Assembly: GCA_949152475.1 (NCBI GenBank)
Contig: OX424564.1
Span: 23,372,165-23,436,164 of the forward strand
Length of the DNA: 64,000 nt
Direction: 5' to 3'
DNA from: Terebella lapidaria
Lineage: Eukaryota > Annelida > Polychaeta > Terebellida > Terebellidae
This document shows, piece after piece, positions 54,178 to 62,745 of this stretch. Position 1 is the first letter of the stretch, and every line of letters starts with the position of its first letter. A program made the position numbers and the translations under genes. The notes below the pieces were generated by a model. The model did no database searches and was not told the DNA's origin. It was given only the letters and a program-made list of their open reading frames with translations.

Positions 54178-54755
54178 CGCAGCCACCCTGGCTATATAAG
54201 GGAGAGCGGACGGCCGCTCTGAGAGCACTGCAACAGCGACATCGACCGTAGGGAGATCGTCACTGCCACAGCCAAGGGACTCGACGAACTCCGTGCAGAC
54301 GACTCCTTCTTCAGGGCCTTAGAGTCAACCGGGATTAGACCAACTACCTGGAGAAACCATTCGACTAAACGGGACGGGAAACTTCAACGGGAAGGGACAG
54401 AGAGACGCCGCCGGCTAAGAACTCTTTTTAGTTGTGCCCTCGTGCACTATTTATTTTTGAAATGTGATCATACAGTGCTCCATGTCTGAACTTCATATCT
54501 GTACGTCACGTGGGTGACCAGCCATACAATTGTAAGTTGATTTGATGTATATAAATCTTCAATTTATTTGCATCTGAGTTGCTTCTTGCCTAAGTGAAGC
54601 CGGTGAGCTACTGAGTGATGATACACCAACGTTGGGGAACGCCAGATTAGTGACGGCTCTCGAATCACAACGAGCGGGAGTTACAAAAGTCTATACGATC
54701 AGAGAAACCAGGTTTTTTGGGCCACACCGAAAACAAGTCCTTACTAAACGTCACA
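54178..54755 (+). repeat. Element 2, 5' LTR remnant (U3 missing)
   Basis: 578 bp matching 60808-61386; one base is missing in the T run near 54430. Homology starts at CGCAGCC, only 15 bp before the TATATAAG (54193-54200), so almost all of U3 with its motif array is absent. The end is ACGTCACA, followed by the primer site. Confidence 0.9.
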
Positions 54756-54758
54756 ACT

Positions 54759-54776
54759 TGGCGCACGTGACCAGGA
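54759..54776 (+). other. Primer binding site, TGGCG type
   Basis: TGGCGCACGTGACCAGGA begins 3 bp after the LTR. TGGCG implies a tRNA with a G discriminator before CCA. The sequence partly resembles tRNA-Arg-type sites (TGGCGACCGTGACA), but the match is imperfect, so tRNA identity is uncertain. Confidence 0.5.
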
Positions 54777-54819
54777 TCCCCGAGGGTCTACTGCCAGGGA
54801 ACGAACCTCAGCATCACTC

Positions 54820-55575
54820 ATGTCCGGAGAGAACAACGAAACTGCCCCAGGAAAGACAGGAGGTGAAGAGGAAGACTCTTCGCGGACGGCCTCACTCGCG
54901 GAAGAGGAAGACGACGGTTCGCGGAAGTCGACGTTCGCGGAAGGGGACGACGACCGTTCGCGGAAGTCAACATTCGCGGAAGGGGACGACGACCGTTCGC
55001 GGAAGTCAACGTTCGCGGAAGGGGACGACGACCGTTCGCGGAAGTCAGTGTTCGCGGAGGACGACCGTTCGCGGAAGAGCAGCTTCACAACCGGGGAAGG
55101 ACGTAGTGAGAAGCAACCAGGGAGGTCGAGACCTTCCATGGGCCAGTCGACGAGTCAACAGAGACCCCGGAGCCAGACACCCGACAACCGTTTTCTTTTC
55201 ATACACGACTCTGGGTGGCAGCACGATCGAGACAGGGAGAGGTCAACCTACCTTGAGAGCGTTAGGAGGGGCCCCGAGTTCCGACGAGTGCTGGGACCGG
55301 AGTACGTCAATCTGGACGGGGAGGACGGCGAAATCTGGGCGAGGAGGGATCGGCTACAGATATCCATCAAGCCGAGGGCCGCCACTGCTGAGAACAAGGG
55401 ACCAAGCGCTAGGCCGGGACCAGATGACTGTTGGTACTGTGGGAAGCCGGGTCATCGGAAGTACCATTGTCCAGATCGGCCGCCACCTCGGACCAAGGAG
55501 GAGCGCTTGAGTCGACTAATCGAGGAGATTGGTGAGCGGAACAGTTTGACAGACGAGGAGTTGGAAAACCAGTAG
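54820..55575 (+). CDS. gag: Gag-like nucleocapsid protein of element 2 (no capsid domain)
   Basis: 251 residues from ATG 54820. Residues about 20-85 are tandem repeats of STFAEGDDDRSRK type, coded by GTTCGCGGAAG-containing DNA. A CCHC zinc knuckle is present near residue 205 (CWYCGKPGHRKYHC). There is no region like the capsid domain of element 1, and the protein is much shorter than the 428 residues there, so particle formation is doubtful. The ORF ends GAA AAC CAG TAG; GGAAAAC is at 55563-55569 and the pol frame is -1. A longer overlapping frame at 54632-55510 is a shadow produced by the repeats. Confidence 0.85.
   Translation: MSGENNETAPGKTGGEEEDSSRTASLAEEEDDGSRKSTFAEGDDDRSRKSTFAEGDDDRSRKSTFAEGDDDRSRKSVFAEDDRSRKSSFTTGEGRSEKQPGRSRPSMGQSTSQQRPRSQTPDNRFLFIHDSGWQHDRDRERSTYLESVRRGPEFRRVLGPEYVNLDGEDGEIWARRDRLQISIKPRAATAENKGPSARPGPDDCWYCGKPGHRKYHCPDRPPPRTKEERLSRLIEEIGERNSLTDEELENQ
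55563..55569 (+). promoter_or_regulatory. Candidate -1 frameshift heptamer of element 2
   Basis: GGAAAAC two codons before the gag stop, in the same register as in element 1 (7840-7846). The -1 frame continues through GGA AAA CCA GTA into pol. Its presence in two otherwise diverged elements supports a role. Confidence 0.45.
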
Positions 55576-55598
55576 GGCTCATACCAGCCCCCAACCGT

Positions 55599-58500
55599 AT
55601 GGGCCATTGGCAGGTGTGCGCACGGCTTCACAGGCGAGAGGCACGACGAAGACGCGAAGAACACATTGCCAGGGGGGAATTTTTAGTTTCACAGATTTTT
55701 AATAGGTTTTTCCGGTGTGCATCCGAAGTAACTGGATGGGCGCAGGAGGAGCTCGAGGATCGAATTCTCGACTATTTGGAGGGCAAGCCTGTCAACACAG
55801 ACGGGAGTGCCAATGTACAACAAACCGATGGAGCCGTGGAGCGTCTGGGGACCCGCGGAGACATCAACGAGGTTTCTGCTAGCAGCAAGGAAGACCAGCA
55901 AGTCACAACCTTGAGGCTAGAGGCTGCGAAACAGCAGGGACCCCCCCATTCAACTGAACCACAAGCGGCCGTGAAAGAGGAGACGGAGGGCCGGTGGAGC
56001 GGAATGACCAAGGGGCCAGCGCAGCAGCTATTGCTGGTGGACGACTCATTACTTATCCGGAGCGGCGGTTCCGAGGGGAGTGATTCCCTTAAGACTGACA
56101 GAGAGGACCAGGGTGGTGCATCACTGTGGGTGGACGACTCAGTACTTATCCAGGGCGGCTTCCCTGAGGAGAGTGGCAGCTCTCTTAAGATTGACAGAAA
56201 TGGCCAGGTGGTGTCGCTGTCAGCCGGTGCCCAAGGCACATTGGCGTGGTATGCGGCGTGCCACGTTATGGGGAAGGCGACTCGTATGTTGGTGGACACG
56301 GGTGCCTTTTCCACCGTTCTGGACGAGTGTCTCTTCGACCAAATGGATAACGAACATAAAGCAATGATAAGGCAGACGAGAATAAGGTTATGGGCAGCAA
56401 CCGGAGACTACTTACAGGTTCAAGGAGAGATGACAGTTCAACTTCTACTGGGCACACGACTCGTGTCGGCAGATGTACTGGTAGCCAAACTAGGGATCCC
56501 GGGAGTGTTGGGGCTTGATGTACTTCAACAGATTGGGGGACAGCTGGATCTGCGTAAGGGCGAGTGGCAGGTGGGCGACACTACCGTAGTGATGAGCTCG
56601 GGCCACGAGGACGCCGTCTACACACTGGTGACGGAGGAGACGGTCGTCTTGCCACCCTTTTCAGAGATGATGGTGGACCTCAAGCTGACAGGAAGTGAGG
56701 GAGGAGTTCCGAAGGCCGGCCTCGTGCAGTCCGCAAGAGAGCCGTTGGAGGACGACCCCCTCGTAGTGGGACGAGCCCTGGTACGACCCCGAGGACGCCT
56801 GGTACCGGTGGTACTTCTGAACGCCGGCGCTGGAGTTTGCACTGTGCTGATGGGGACCATCCTAGCCGAGCTTCACGGAATAGAGGCCGTGATCGACCTA
56901 GGATTTCGTCCCGATGGCGGGAAAACAACCCAGAACGAACCTAAAAGGGAACAGTGGTACCGGGAGGAGAGCGGGAGGGAGCATGAGCCCCTTACACCAA
57001 ACTCCACCAAGTGGCCGAACCGGACGCCTGAGCAGCCCGAAACCAGAGTGCACGCCATGCATGCAGAACCGTCGACGAAGACACCAGAGTGCCCGGAGCA
57101 TTTAGAACCGCTCCTGGAGGGAATGCATCCGGACTTGACGGAAAAGGAGGTGGAGGTCGTCAGCGATCTCCTTCGACGCCACCAGCAGGTCTTCATGGGA
57201 CCAGATGGGAGGTTGGGCCGGACGTCCCTGGCGAAACACGTCATCGACACGGGAGATCACCCCCCGATCAAGCAGCCACTGAGGAGAGCCCCGTACTACC
57301 AACAGGAGCTGATCGAGGACGAGGTCGACAAGATGTTGAAAGCTGACGTTGTGGAGCCAAGCGACAGTCCATGGTCGTCCCCCATCGTGCTAGTGAAAAA
57401 GAAGGATGGTGCACTGAGATTTTGCGTCGACTACCGCCGTCTAAATGATGTCACCCGGAAGGATGCGTACCCCCTGCCTCGAGTCGACGAGAGTTTTGAT
57501 ACCTTGTCAGGAGGACGATATTTTTCGATGCTAGACTTGGCTAGTGGTTACTGGCAGGTCGAGATGGACGACAGGGACAAGGAGAAGACGGCGTTCACTA
57601 CCCGTAGTGGACTCTATCAATTTAAAGTGATGCCGTTTGGATTGGCGACGGCCTCGGCTACTTTTGAACGTCTAATGGAGCTGGCGCTGAGGGGACTCCA
57701 ATGGAAGCGTTGTCTAATTTATTTGGACGATGTCGTCTGTCTTGGAAAGACTTTCCAAGAAGCCGTGGACAACCTCGAGGACGTGTTCCGGAGACTGCAG
57801 GCTGCCGGGCTGAAGCTGAAACCCGCCAAGTGTGAGCTGTTTCGACAACAGGTCAACTTCCTGGGCCATGTCGTGTCCGACCAAGGCATCCAGTGTGACC
57901 CTGCCAAAGTCGAAGCTGTGACGAATATGGTTCCTCCAACCACCTTGACAGAACTAAGGAGCTTCCTTGGGTTCGTGGGGTACTACCGCAGATTCATCCC
58001 TGACTTTGCCACCCGAGCGGGGCCCCTCAACCACCTGTTAAAGAAGGAAGTTAACTACCATTGGAGCGAGGCTCATCAGCAGGCGTTCGAGGCGTTGTGT
58101 CAACCCCTGACCGAGCACCCCCTGCTGGTGTACCCTGACATGGACCTTGAATTTATTTTAGATACTGATGCTAGCGGCTACGGAGTGGGAGGCGTCTTAT
58201 CCCAAGTGCAGGACGGACGAGAGCGGGTGATCGCCTATGCTTCCAGAACCCTGAGGGACACCCAGCAGAATTACTGCACCACCAAGCGGGAGCTCCTGGC
58301 CGTCGTCAGTATGATACACCATTTCAGACATTTCTTGTGGGGGAGAGCGTTCTTACTACGAACCGACCACGCCTCTCTCAAGTGGCTGCTGAACTTCCGG
58401 GATGCGGAGGGAATGATTGCTAGATGGGCAGCTCGCATCGCCAGCTACGCCTTCAGGTGTGAGGTCCGACCGGGAGTACAACACGGGAATGCAGACGGGA

Positions 58501-58682
58501 TGTCCAGATGCCGACAATGCCGGAGACCAGATTGTCCCGCCCCTCGCCACACCACAAGACCCGAAGGAGAAGAGGAGGCCTGTCCGACTCAGGAGGAGTG
58601 TCCCCTACCCCTGGAGGACCTCTCTGATGAGGATTTGCTTCCTCCGATAAGCAAAGAAGGATGGAGCCCAGGAGGACCTTAA
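55599..58682 (+). CDS. pol: Pol of element 2: protease, RT, RNase H; integrase lost
   Basis: 1027 residues from ATG 55599; upstream it is open to gag in the -1 frame. Protease DTG begins at D233 (LVDTGAFSTVLDE). RT has 'SPWSSPIVLVKKKDGALRFC' and YLDD at 708-711. RNase H 'LDTDASGYGVGG' has acids near 855 and 857 and ends 'QHGNADGMSR'. The ORF stops with TAA at 58680-58682. The same frame reopens to give 'SHRLERVAMDILEPGS' (about 58850-58900), the start of an integrase core like 'PMERVAMDVMGPLP' of element 1, and then leaves the homology. The H2C2 finger and the other catalytic residues are absent. Confidence 0.92.
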   Translation: MGHWQVCARLHRREARRRREEHIARGEFLVSQIFNRFFRCASEVTGWAQEELEDRILDYLEGKPVNTDGSANVQQTDGAVERLGTRGDINEVSASSKEDQQVTTLRLEAAKQQGPPHSTEPQAAVKEETEGRWSGMTKGPAQQLLLVDDSLLIRSGGSEGSDSLKTDREDQGGASLWVDDSVLIQGGFPEESGSSLKIDRNGQVVSLSAGAQGTLAWYAACHVMGKATRMLVDTGAFSTVLDECLFDQMDNEHKAMIRQTRIRLWAATGDYLQVQGEMTVQLLLGTRLVSADVLVAKLGIPGVLGLDVLQQIGGQLDLRKGEWQVGDTTVVMSSGHEDAVYTLVTEETVVLPPFSEMMVDLKLTGSEGGVPKAGLVQSAREPLEDDPLVVGRALVRPRGRLVPVVLLNAGAGVCTVLMGTILAELHGIEAVIDLGFRPDGGKTTQNEPKREQWYREESGREHEPLTPNSTKWPNRTPEQPETRVHAMHAEPSTKTPECPEHLEPLLEGMHPDLTEKEVEVVSDLLRRHQQVFMGPDGRLGRTSLAKHVIDTGDHPPIKQPLRRAPYYQQELIEDEVDKMLKADVVEPSDSPWSSPIVLVKKKDGALRFCVDYRRLNDVTRKDAYPLPRVDESFDTLSGGRYFSMLDLASGYWQVEMDDRDKEKTAFTTRSGLYQFKVMPFGLATASATFERLMELALRGLQWKRCLIYLDDVVCLGKTFQEAVDNLEDVFRRLQAAGLKLKPAKCELFRQQVNFLGHVVSDQGIQCDPAKVEAVTNMVPPTTLTELRSFLGFVGYYRRFIPDFATRAGPLNHLLKKEVNYHWSEAHQQAFEALCQPLTEHPLLVYPDMDLEFILDTDASGYGVGGVLSQVQDGRERVIAYASRTLRDTQQNYCTTKRELLAVVSMIHHFRHFLWGRAFLLRTDHASLKWLLNFRDAEGMIARWAARIASYAFRCEVRPGVQHGNADGMSRCRQCRRPDCPAPRHTTRPEGEEEACPTQEECPLPLEDLSDEDLLPPISKEGWSPGGP

Positions 58683-59048
58683 GTCAACATCGTATGGGAG
58701 GTCCCTGTTGAGCCCTTGATGGAAGATCACTATTGCGGAGATGGAGTCGGGATATTCCAGATCTGGGAGGTGCGCCGCCAGGAGGACCCGAGGACGACTG
58801 CAGAGCCGACCGAGGAGTCCCTGCCTGAAGACCGGAGCCCCCCACGACCGGTGAGCCATCGGCTAGAAAGGGTGGCGATGGATATTCTGGAGCCCGGGAG
58901 CATCGACAATTTAAAAAGGTGTTGGTTTACCCCTGAAACCGACGCCTGGATACCCAACCCGGACGATGTGACCCCAGTCCGGACCCCCAGTGATGACGAG
59001 TGGAAAACAGCGGGAATGCAGTCCAAACGATGTAAACGACGACGGGAG
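58683..59048 (+). pseudogene. Integrase remnant of element 2
   Basis: In the pol frame after the TAA. The only recognisable integrase piece is the RLERVAMDILEP stretch with the first catalytic Asp. About 180 bp separate it from RNase H, where element 1 has over 1 kb including the zinc-binding domain. The downstream part does not contain HTDQG or the catalytic Glu, so most of the domain has been deleted. Confidence 0.75.
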
Positions 59049-59166
59049 CGTTCGCGGAAGAACCGTTCGCGGAAGCAGCATTCGCGGAAGCACCGTTCGC
59101 GGAAGTACCGTTCGCGGAAGCACGTTCGCGGAAGCAGCGTTCGCGGAAGAACCGTTCGCGGAAGCA
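59049..59166 (+). repeat. 15-bp GTTCGCGGAAG array upstream of the internal TATA
   Basis: Eight near-perfect 15-bp units (gttcgcggaagNNcc type), ending about 66 bp before TATATAAG (59233-59240). The same word forms arrays in U3 (60573-60752) and in gag (about 54889-55077). It translates as RSRKx in one frame and FAEEP in another. Confidence 0.9.
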
Positions 59167-59232
59167 AGCGAAAAACGTCATTTCATTCCACTACAATGCA
59201 TTTTCCCACAGATCCCTGGTCCGCGCCTTTTC

Positions 59233-59240
59233 TATATAAG
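59233..59240 (+). promoter_or_regulatory. Internal TATA box of element 2
   Basis: TATATAAG, the same octamer as the LTR TATA boxes (54193-54200, 60823-60830). It lies 34 bp before the ATG of the zinc-finger gene at 59275, so a transcript would have a leader of only a few bases. Confidence 0.6.
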
Positions 59241-59274
59241 CAGGCTGGCCTACAAACCCGTCATCACTTCAACC

Positions 59275-60369
59275 ATGAACACACCAACTGTGCAGATTAT
59301 TGAGACACCAGTGTTTGCAGACGAAGATTTCGGAGATGTTCCAGACTTCGACTTGGCCGACTTCCTGCCACTCGAGGTCGACGAAATGAACAACAATAAC
59401 GGCAAAAGCAAGACTGACAGGAAGCGGGAACGCTCGAGGAGCCGGGAGCGTCACGAGGAGCCCCGAGGAGGTCGACGGTCCCCTGTCAGAAAGCTGTCGG
59501 TAGAGCGAGGATGACGCTGGTGCAGCCCCTGTCGGATCCACGTGACGGCGTCCAACTTTAGTCGGCACGTGGCGACGAAACACACGTCACAGGAGGGGCG
59601 GCATCTCTGCAAGACATGCAGTCAGCGGTTCGTCCGCAGGGCCGACCGAGACCGGCACGAGATCTCCCATGCCAACGGCAATACCCTCAAGCCAGGACGG
59701 AGGAGGACGACGACCGACACGCCTGTGTCCGACCCCCGAGATGGTCTGTCTACTGTGTCTGCCCCTGAGCTGAAGACTGTCAGCTTTGCGGCCAGCGGGA
59801 CGACCAGCTCCACGCCGTCATGCCCCCGAGAGGATGCCCCCAAGTCAGCGGACGCCTCAGACCCCGAGGACAGCCCGCCGAACAGCAAGGAGGAACCCGA
59901 GTCTCAGCAGGAGCGGAGAGAGGCGGAATCCCCGGAGGCCCCCAACCCCGAGGACGACGGACCCCCCGTTCCCAGAGACTCAGCCCCTACCTACAAGCCC
60001 CTAGACCTGAGTTGGTACCTCAAGCCAGTTCCGGAGGAGGAGGACCAACTGCGACCGTACGTGGAGGGCCTGGGCAGAGCGGTCACTGCCGGAGAGAAGG
60101 CCCTGGAGGACCTGGCGTCCACGATAGCCATGGGACGACGCCACCTCACCCAAGCGGAGGCTCGGCTCCAATCCAAGGAGGAGCAGAGACAGCTCGAGGC
60201 CGAGGTGCTACAGCTGCGAGGGGAGGCCTCTCAACAAGAGAAGAGCCACCGGAAGGAGCTGCGAGCCCATGTCCGAGAGACCAAGCTGCTCCGGGAACAG
60301 CTCCGAGCATACACAGACACTCGGGACAGGCTGGCGGAGACGTCCGAAAGCGAGGTGGATCGCCAGTGA
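59275..60369 (+). pseudogene. Zinc-finger accessory gene of element 2, interrupted by one TGA
   Basis: ATG 59275 opens 79 codons: an acidic start (FADEDFGDVPDFDLADF), then an SR/RE-rich basic region, to TGA at 59512-59514. The same frame continues without break to 60369. Directly after the TGA is a C2H2 finger (CSPCRIHVTASNFSRH, then VATKH), then a second (CKTCSQRFVRRADRDRH, EISH), an acidic proline-rich linker and a C-terminal alpha-helical/coiled-coil stretch of about 100 residues. The frame identity on both sides argues for one gene with a single nonsense change, possibly CGA to TGA. Stop-codon readthrough is a less likely alternative. The two-finger plan parallels the accessory proteins of element 1. 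Confidence 0.75.
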
Positions 60370-60475
60370 AGTAGAGGGAGAGAGCCCTGTAAACAACAGA
60401 CAGGCAGGAAAAGACGAAGAAGGAGGAAGAAGAGAAGAGAAGAGAGAGAAAGGATCAACGGGGACGTTGATCTCC

Positions 60476-60489
60476 AGAAAGGGTGGAGT
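60476..60489 (+). other. Polypurine tract of element 2
   Basis: AGAAAGGGTGGAGT immediately before the TGTAAC that opens the 3' LTR. Confidence 0.7.
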
Positions 60490-61386
60490 TGTAACAAAAT
60501 ACATGCAACTGCCGCGCTAAAAACGTTCGTTAGGAACGGTCACGTGACCTTCAAAGTCCACTTGCGAAGACACCGTTCGTGGAAGAACCGTTCGTGGAAG
60601 CACGATTGCGGAAGCATCATCAGCGGAAGCATCGTTCGCGGAAGAACCGTTCGCGGAAGCACGATTGCGGAAGCATCATCAGCGGAAGCATCAGTTGCGG
60701 AAGCGCCGTTCGCGGAAGAGGAGCCTTCGCGGAAGAACCGTTCGCGGACGCAGTCTTCACCACGTGGAGAAGAGTGCGGAAGATACGTTCGTGGACGAAG
60801 ATGCGCGCGCAGCCACCCTGGCTATATAAGGGAGAGCGGACGGCCGCTCTGAGAGCACTGCAACAGCGACATCGACCGTAGGGAGATCGTCACTGCCACA
60901 GCCAAGGGACTCGACGAACTCCGTGCAGACGACTCCTTCTTCAGGGCCTTAGAGTCAACCGGGATTAGACCGACTACCTGGAGAAACCATTCGACTAAAC
61001 GGGACGGGAAACTTCAACGGGAAGGGACAGAGAGACGCCGCCGGCTAAGAACTCTTTTTCAGTTGTGCCCTCGTGCACTATTTATTTTTGAAATGTGATC
61101 ATACAGTGCTCCATGTCTGAACTTCATATCTGTACGTCACGTAGGTGACCAGCCATACAATTGTAAGTTGATTTGATGTATATAAATCTTCAATTTATTT
61201 GCATCTGAGTTGCTTCTTGCCTAAGTGAAGCCGGTGAGCTACTGAGTGATGATACACCAGCGTTGGGGAACGCCAGATTAGTGACGGCTCTCGAATCACA
61301 ACGAGCGGGAGTTACAAAAGTCTATACGATCAGAGAAACCAGGTTTTTTGGGCCACACCGAAAACAAGTCCTTACTAAACGTCACA
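60490..61386 (+). repeat. Element 2, 3' LTR (complete)
   Basis: 897 bp, starting TGTAAC and ending GTCACA. U3 contains CACGTG at 60541-60546 and 60761-60766, the 15-bp GTTCGCGGAAG array (60573-60752) and TATATAAG at 60823-60830. The part from 60808 matches the 5' remnant. Confidence 0.85.
60573..60752 (+). repeat. GTTCGCGGAAG array in U3
   Basis: About eleven 15-bp units, some as gttcgtggaag or attgcggaag, end about 70 bp before the LTR TATA box. The spacing is almost the same as for the internal array and TATA. GCGGAAG also resembles an ETS core (GGAA), so a host factor is an alternative binder. Confidence 0.9.
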
Positions 61387-61763
61387 CATGACCTGACCCC
61401 TAGACAAAAGAACTAGGTCAGTCACCGCCTTAAGGATTGATTGCATGTGATCGTCATGAACCTGGCAGTGACCAGCTGTCCATTCACTTATAATGTAAAT
61501 ATAAAGGTAACAAATTCATGAATTTACACACTTCCAATCAACGTGAAACTTTGCCTTTCTGATTGTTAGTCATCAAGGATTACTAACCGAGACTCTGTTT
61601 CTTACTAAGCAATGTTAAATTTGTTAAATTCATCGTTTTCATATGTCATTTTCCGACCTATTTCTCGGTCTACAAAATACACTCACAACAGGGCGAGCGA
61701 AAGGATTATGCTGTGCAGCAAATAGCTAGTGAAGCCAGTAAAACTCACAGGTGATATGCACTC
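60782..61763. repeat. 982-bp tandem duplication, unit 1
   Basis: Starts in U3 at 'gatacgttcgtggacgaag', includes the rest of the 3' LTR and 377 bp of right flank, and ends 'gatatgcactc'. An apparently identical copy follows at once. The flank part is non-coding. Confidence 0.95.
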
Positions 61764-62745
61764 GATACGTTCGTGGACGAAGATGCGCGCGCAGCCACCC
61801 TGGCTATATAAGGGAGAGCGGACGGCCGCTCTGAGAGCACTGCAACAGCGACATCGACCGTAGGGAGATCGTCACTGCCACAGCCAAGGGACTCGACGAA
61901 CTCCGTGCAGACGACTCCTTCTTCAGGGCCTTAGAGTCAACCGGGATTAGACCGACTACCTGGAGAAACCATTCGACTAAACGGGACGGGAAACTTCAAC
62001 GGGAAGGGACAGAGAGACGCCGCCGGCTAAGAACTCTTTTTCAGTTGTGCCCTCGTGCACTATTTATTTTTGAAATGTGATCATACAGTGCTCCATGTCT
62101 GAACTTCATATCTGTACGTCACGTAGGTGACCAGCCATACAATTGTAAGTTGATTTGATGTATATAAATCTTCAATTTATTTGCATCTGAGTTGCTTCTT
62201 GCCTAAGTGAAGCCGGTGAGCTACTGAGTGATGATACACCAGCGTTGGGGAACGCCAGATTAGTGACGGCTCTCGAATCACAACGAGCGGGAGTTACAAA
62301 AGTCTATACGATCAGAGAAACCAGGTTTTTTGGGCCACACCGAAAACAAGTCCTTACTAAACGTCACACATGACCTGACCCCTAGACAAAAGAACTAGGT
62401 CAGTCACCGCCTTAAGGATTGATTGCATGTGATCGTCATGAACCTGGCAGTGACCAGCTGTCCATTCACTTATAATGTAAATATAAAGGTAACAAATTCA
62501 TGAATTTACACACTTCCAATCAACGTGAAACTTTGCCTTTCTGATTGTTAGTCATCAAGGATTACTAACCGAGACTCTGTTTCTTACTAAGCAATGTTAA
62601 ATTTGTTAAATTCATCGTTTTCATATGTCATTTTCCGACCTATTTCTCGGTCTACAAAATACACTCACAACAGGGCGAGCGAAAGGATTATGCTGTGCAG
62701 CAAATAGCTAGTGAAGCCAGTAAAACTCACAGGTGATATGCACTC
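61764..62745. repeat. 982-bp tandem duplication, unit 2
   Basis: Copy of 60782-61763, so the window has a third partial LTR (61764-62368) with TATATAAG at 61805-61812. Unique sequence resumes at 'ggtgcaccgaggtg'. Confidence 0.95.

Larger units (their letters stand above)
54178..61386 (+). mobile_element. Defective Ty3/Gypsy element with a zinc-finger gene (element 2)
   Basis: Order: 5'-truncated 5' LTR, primer site, gag without capsid, pol (PR-RT-RNase H), remnant of integrase, array of GTTCGCGGAAG words, internal TATA, zinc-finger gene split by a TGA, polypurine tract, full 3' LTR. Length 7.2 kb. It has the same unusual plan as element 1 but a different sequence, so it is a related, separate family. 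Lacking capsid and integrase it would need a helper. The 5' LTR loss and the stops indicate it is an old or rearranged copy. Confidence 0.9.

Noticed and set aside
54632-55510. 292-codon frame overlapping gag of element 2
   Set aside because: It starts inside the LTR at a non-ATG codon and its RGS-type repeats are an alternative reading of the GTTCGCGGAAG array; gag has the zinc knuckle and the ATG.
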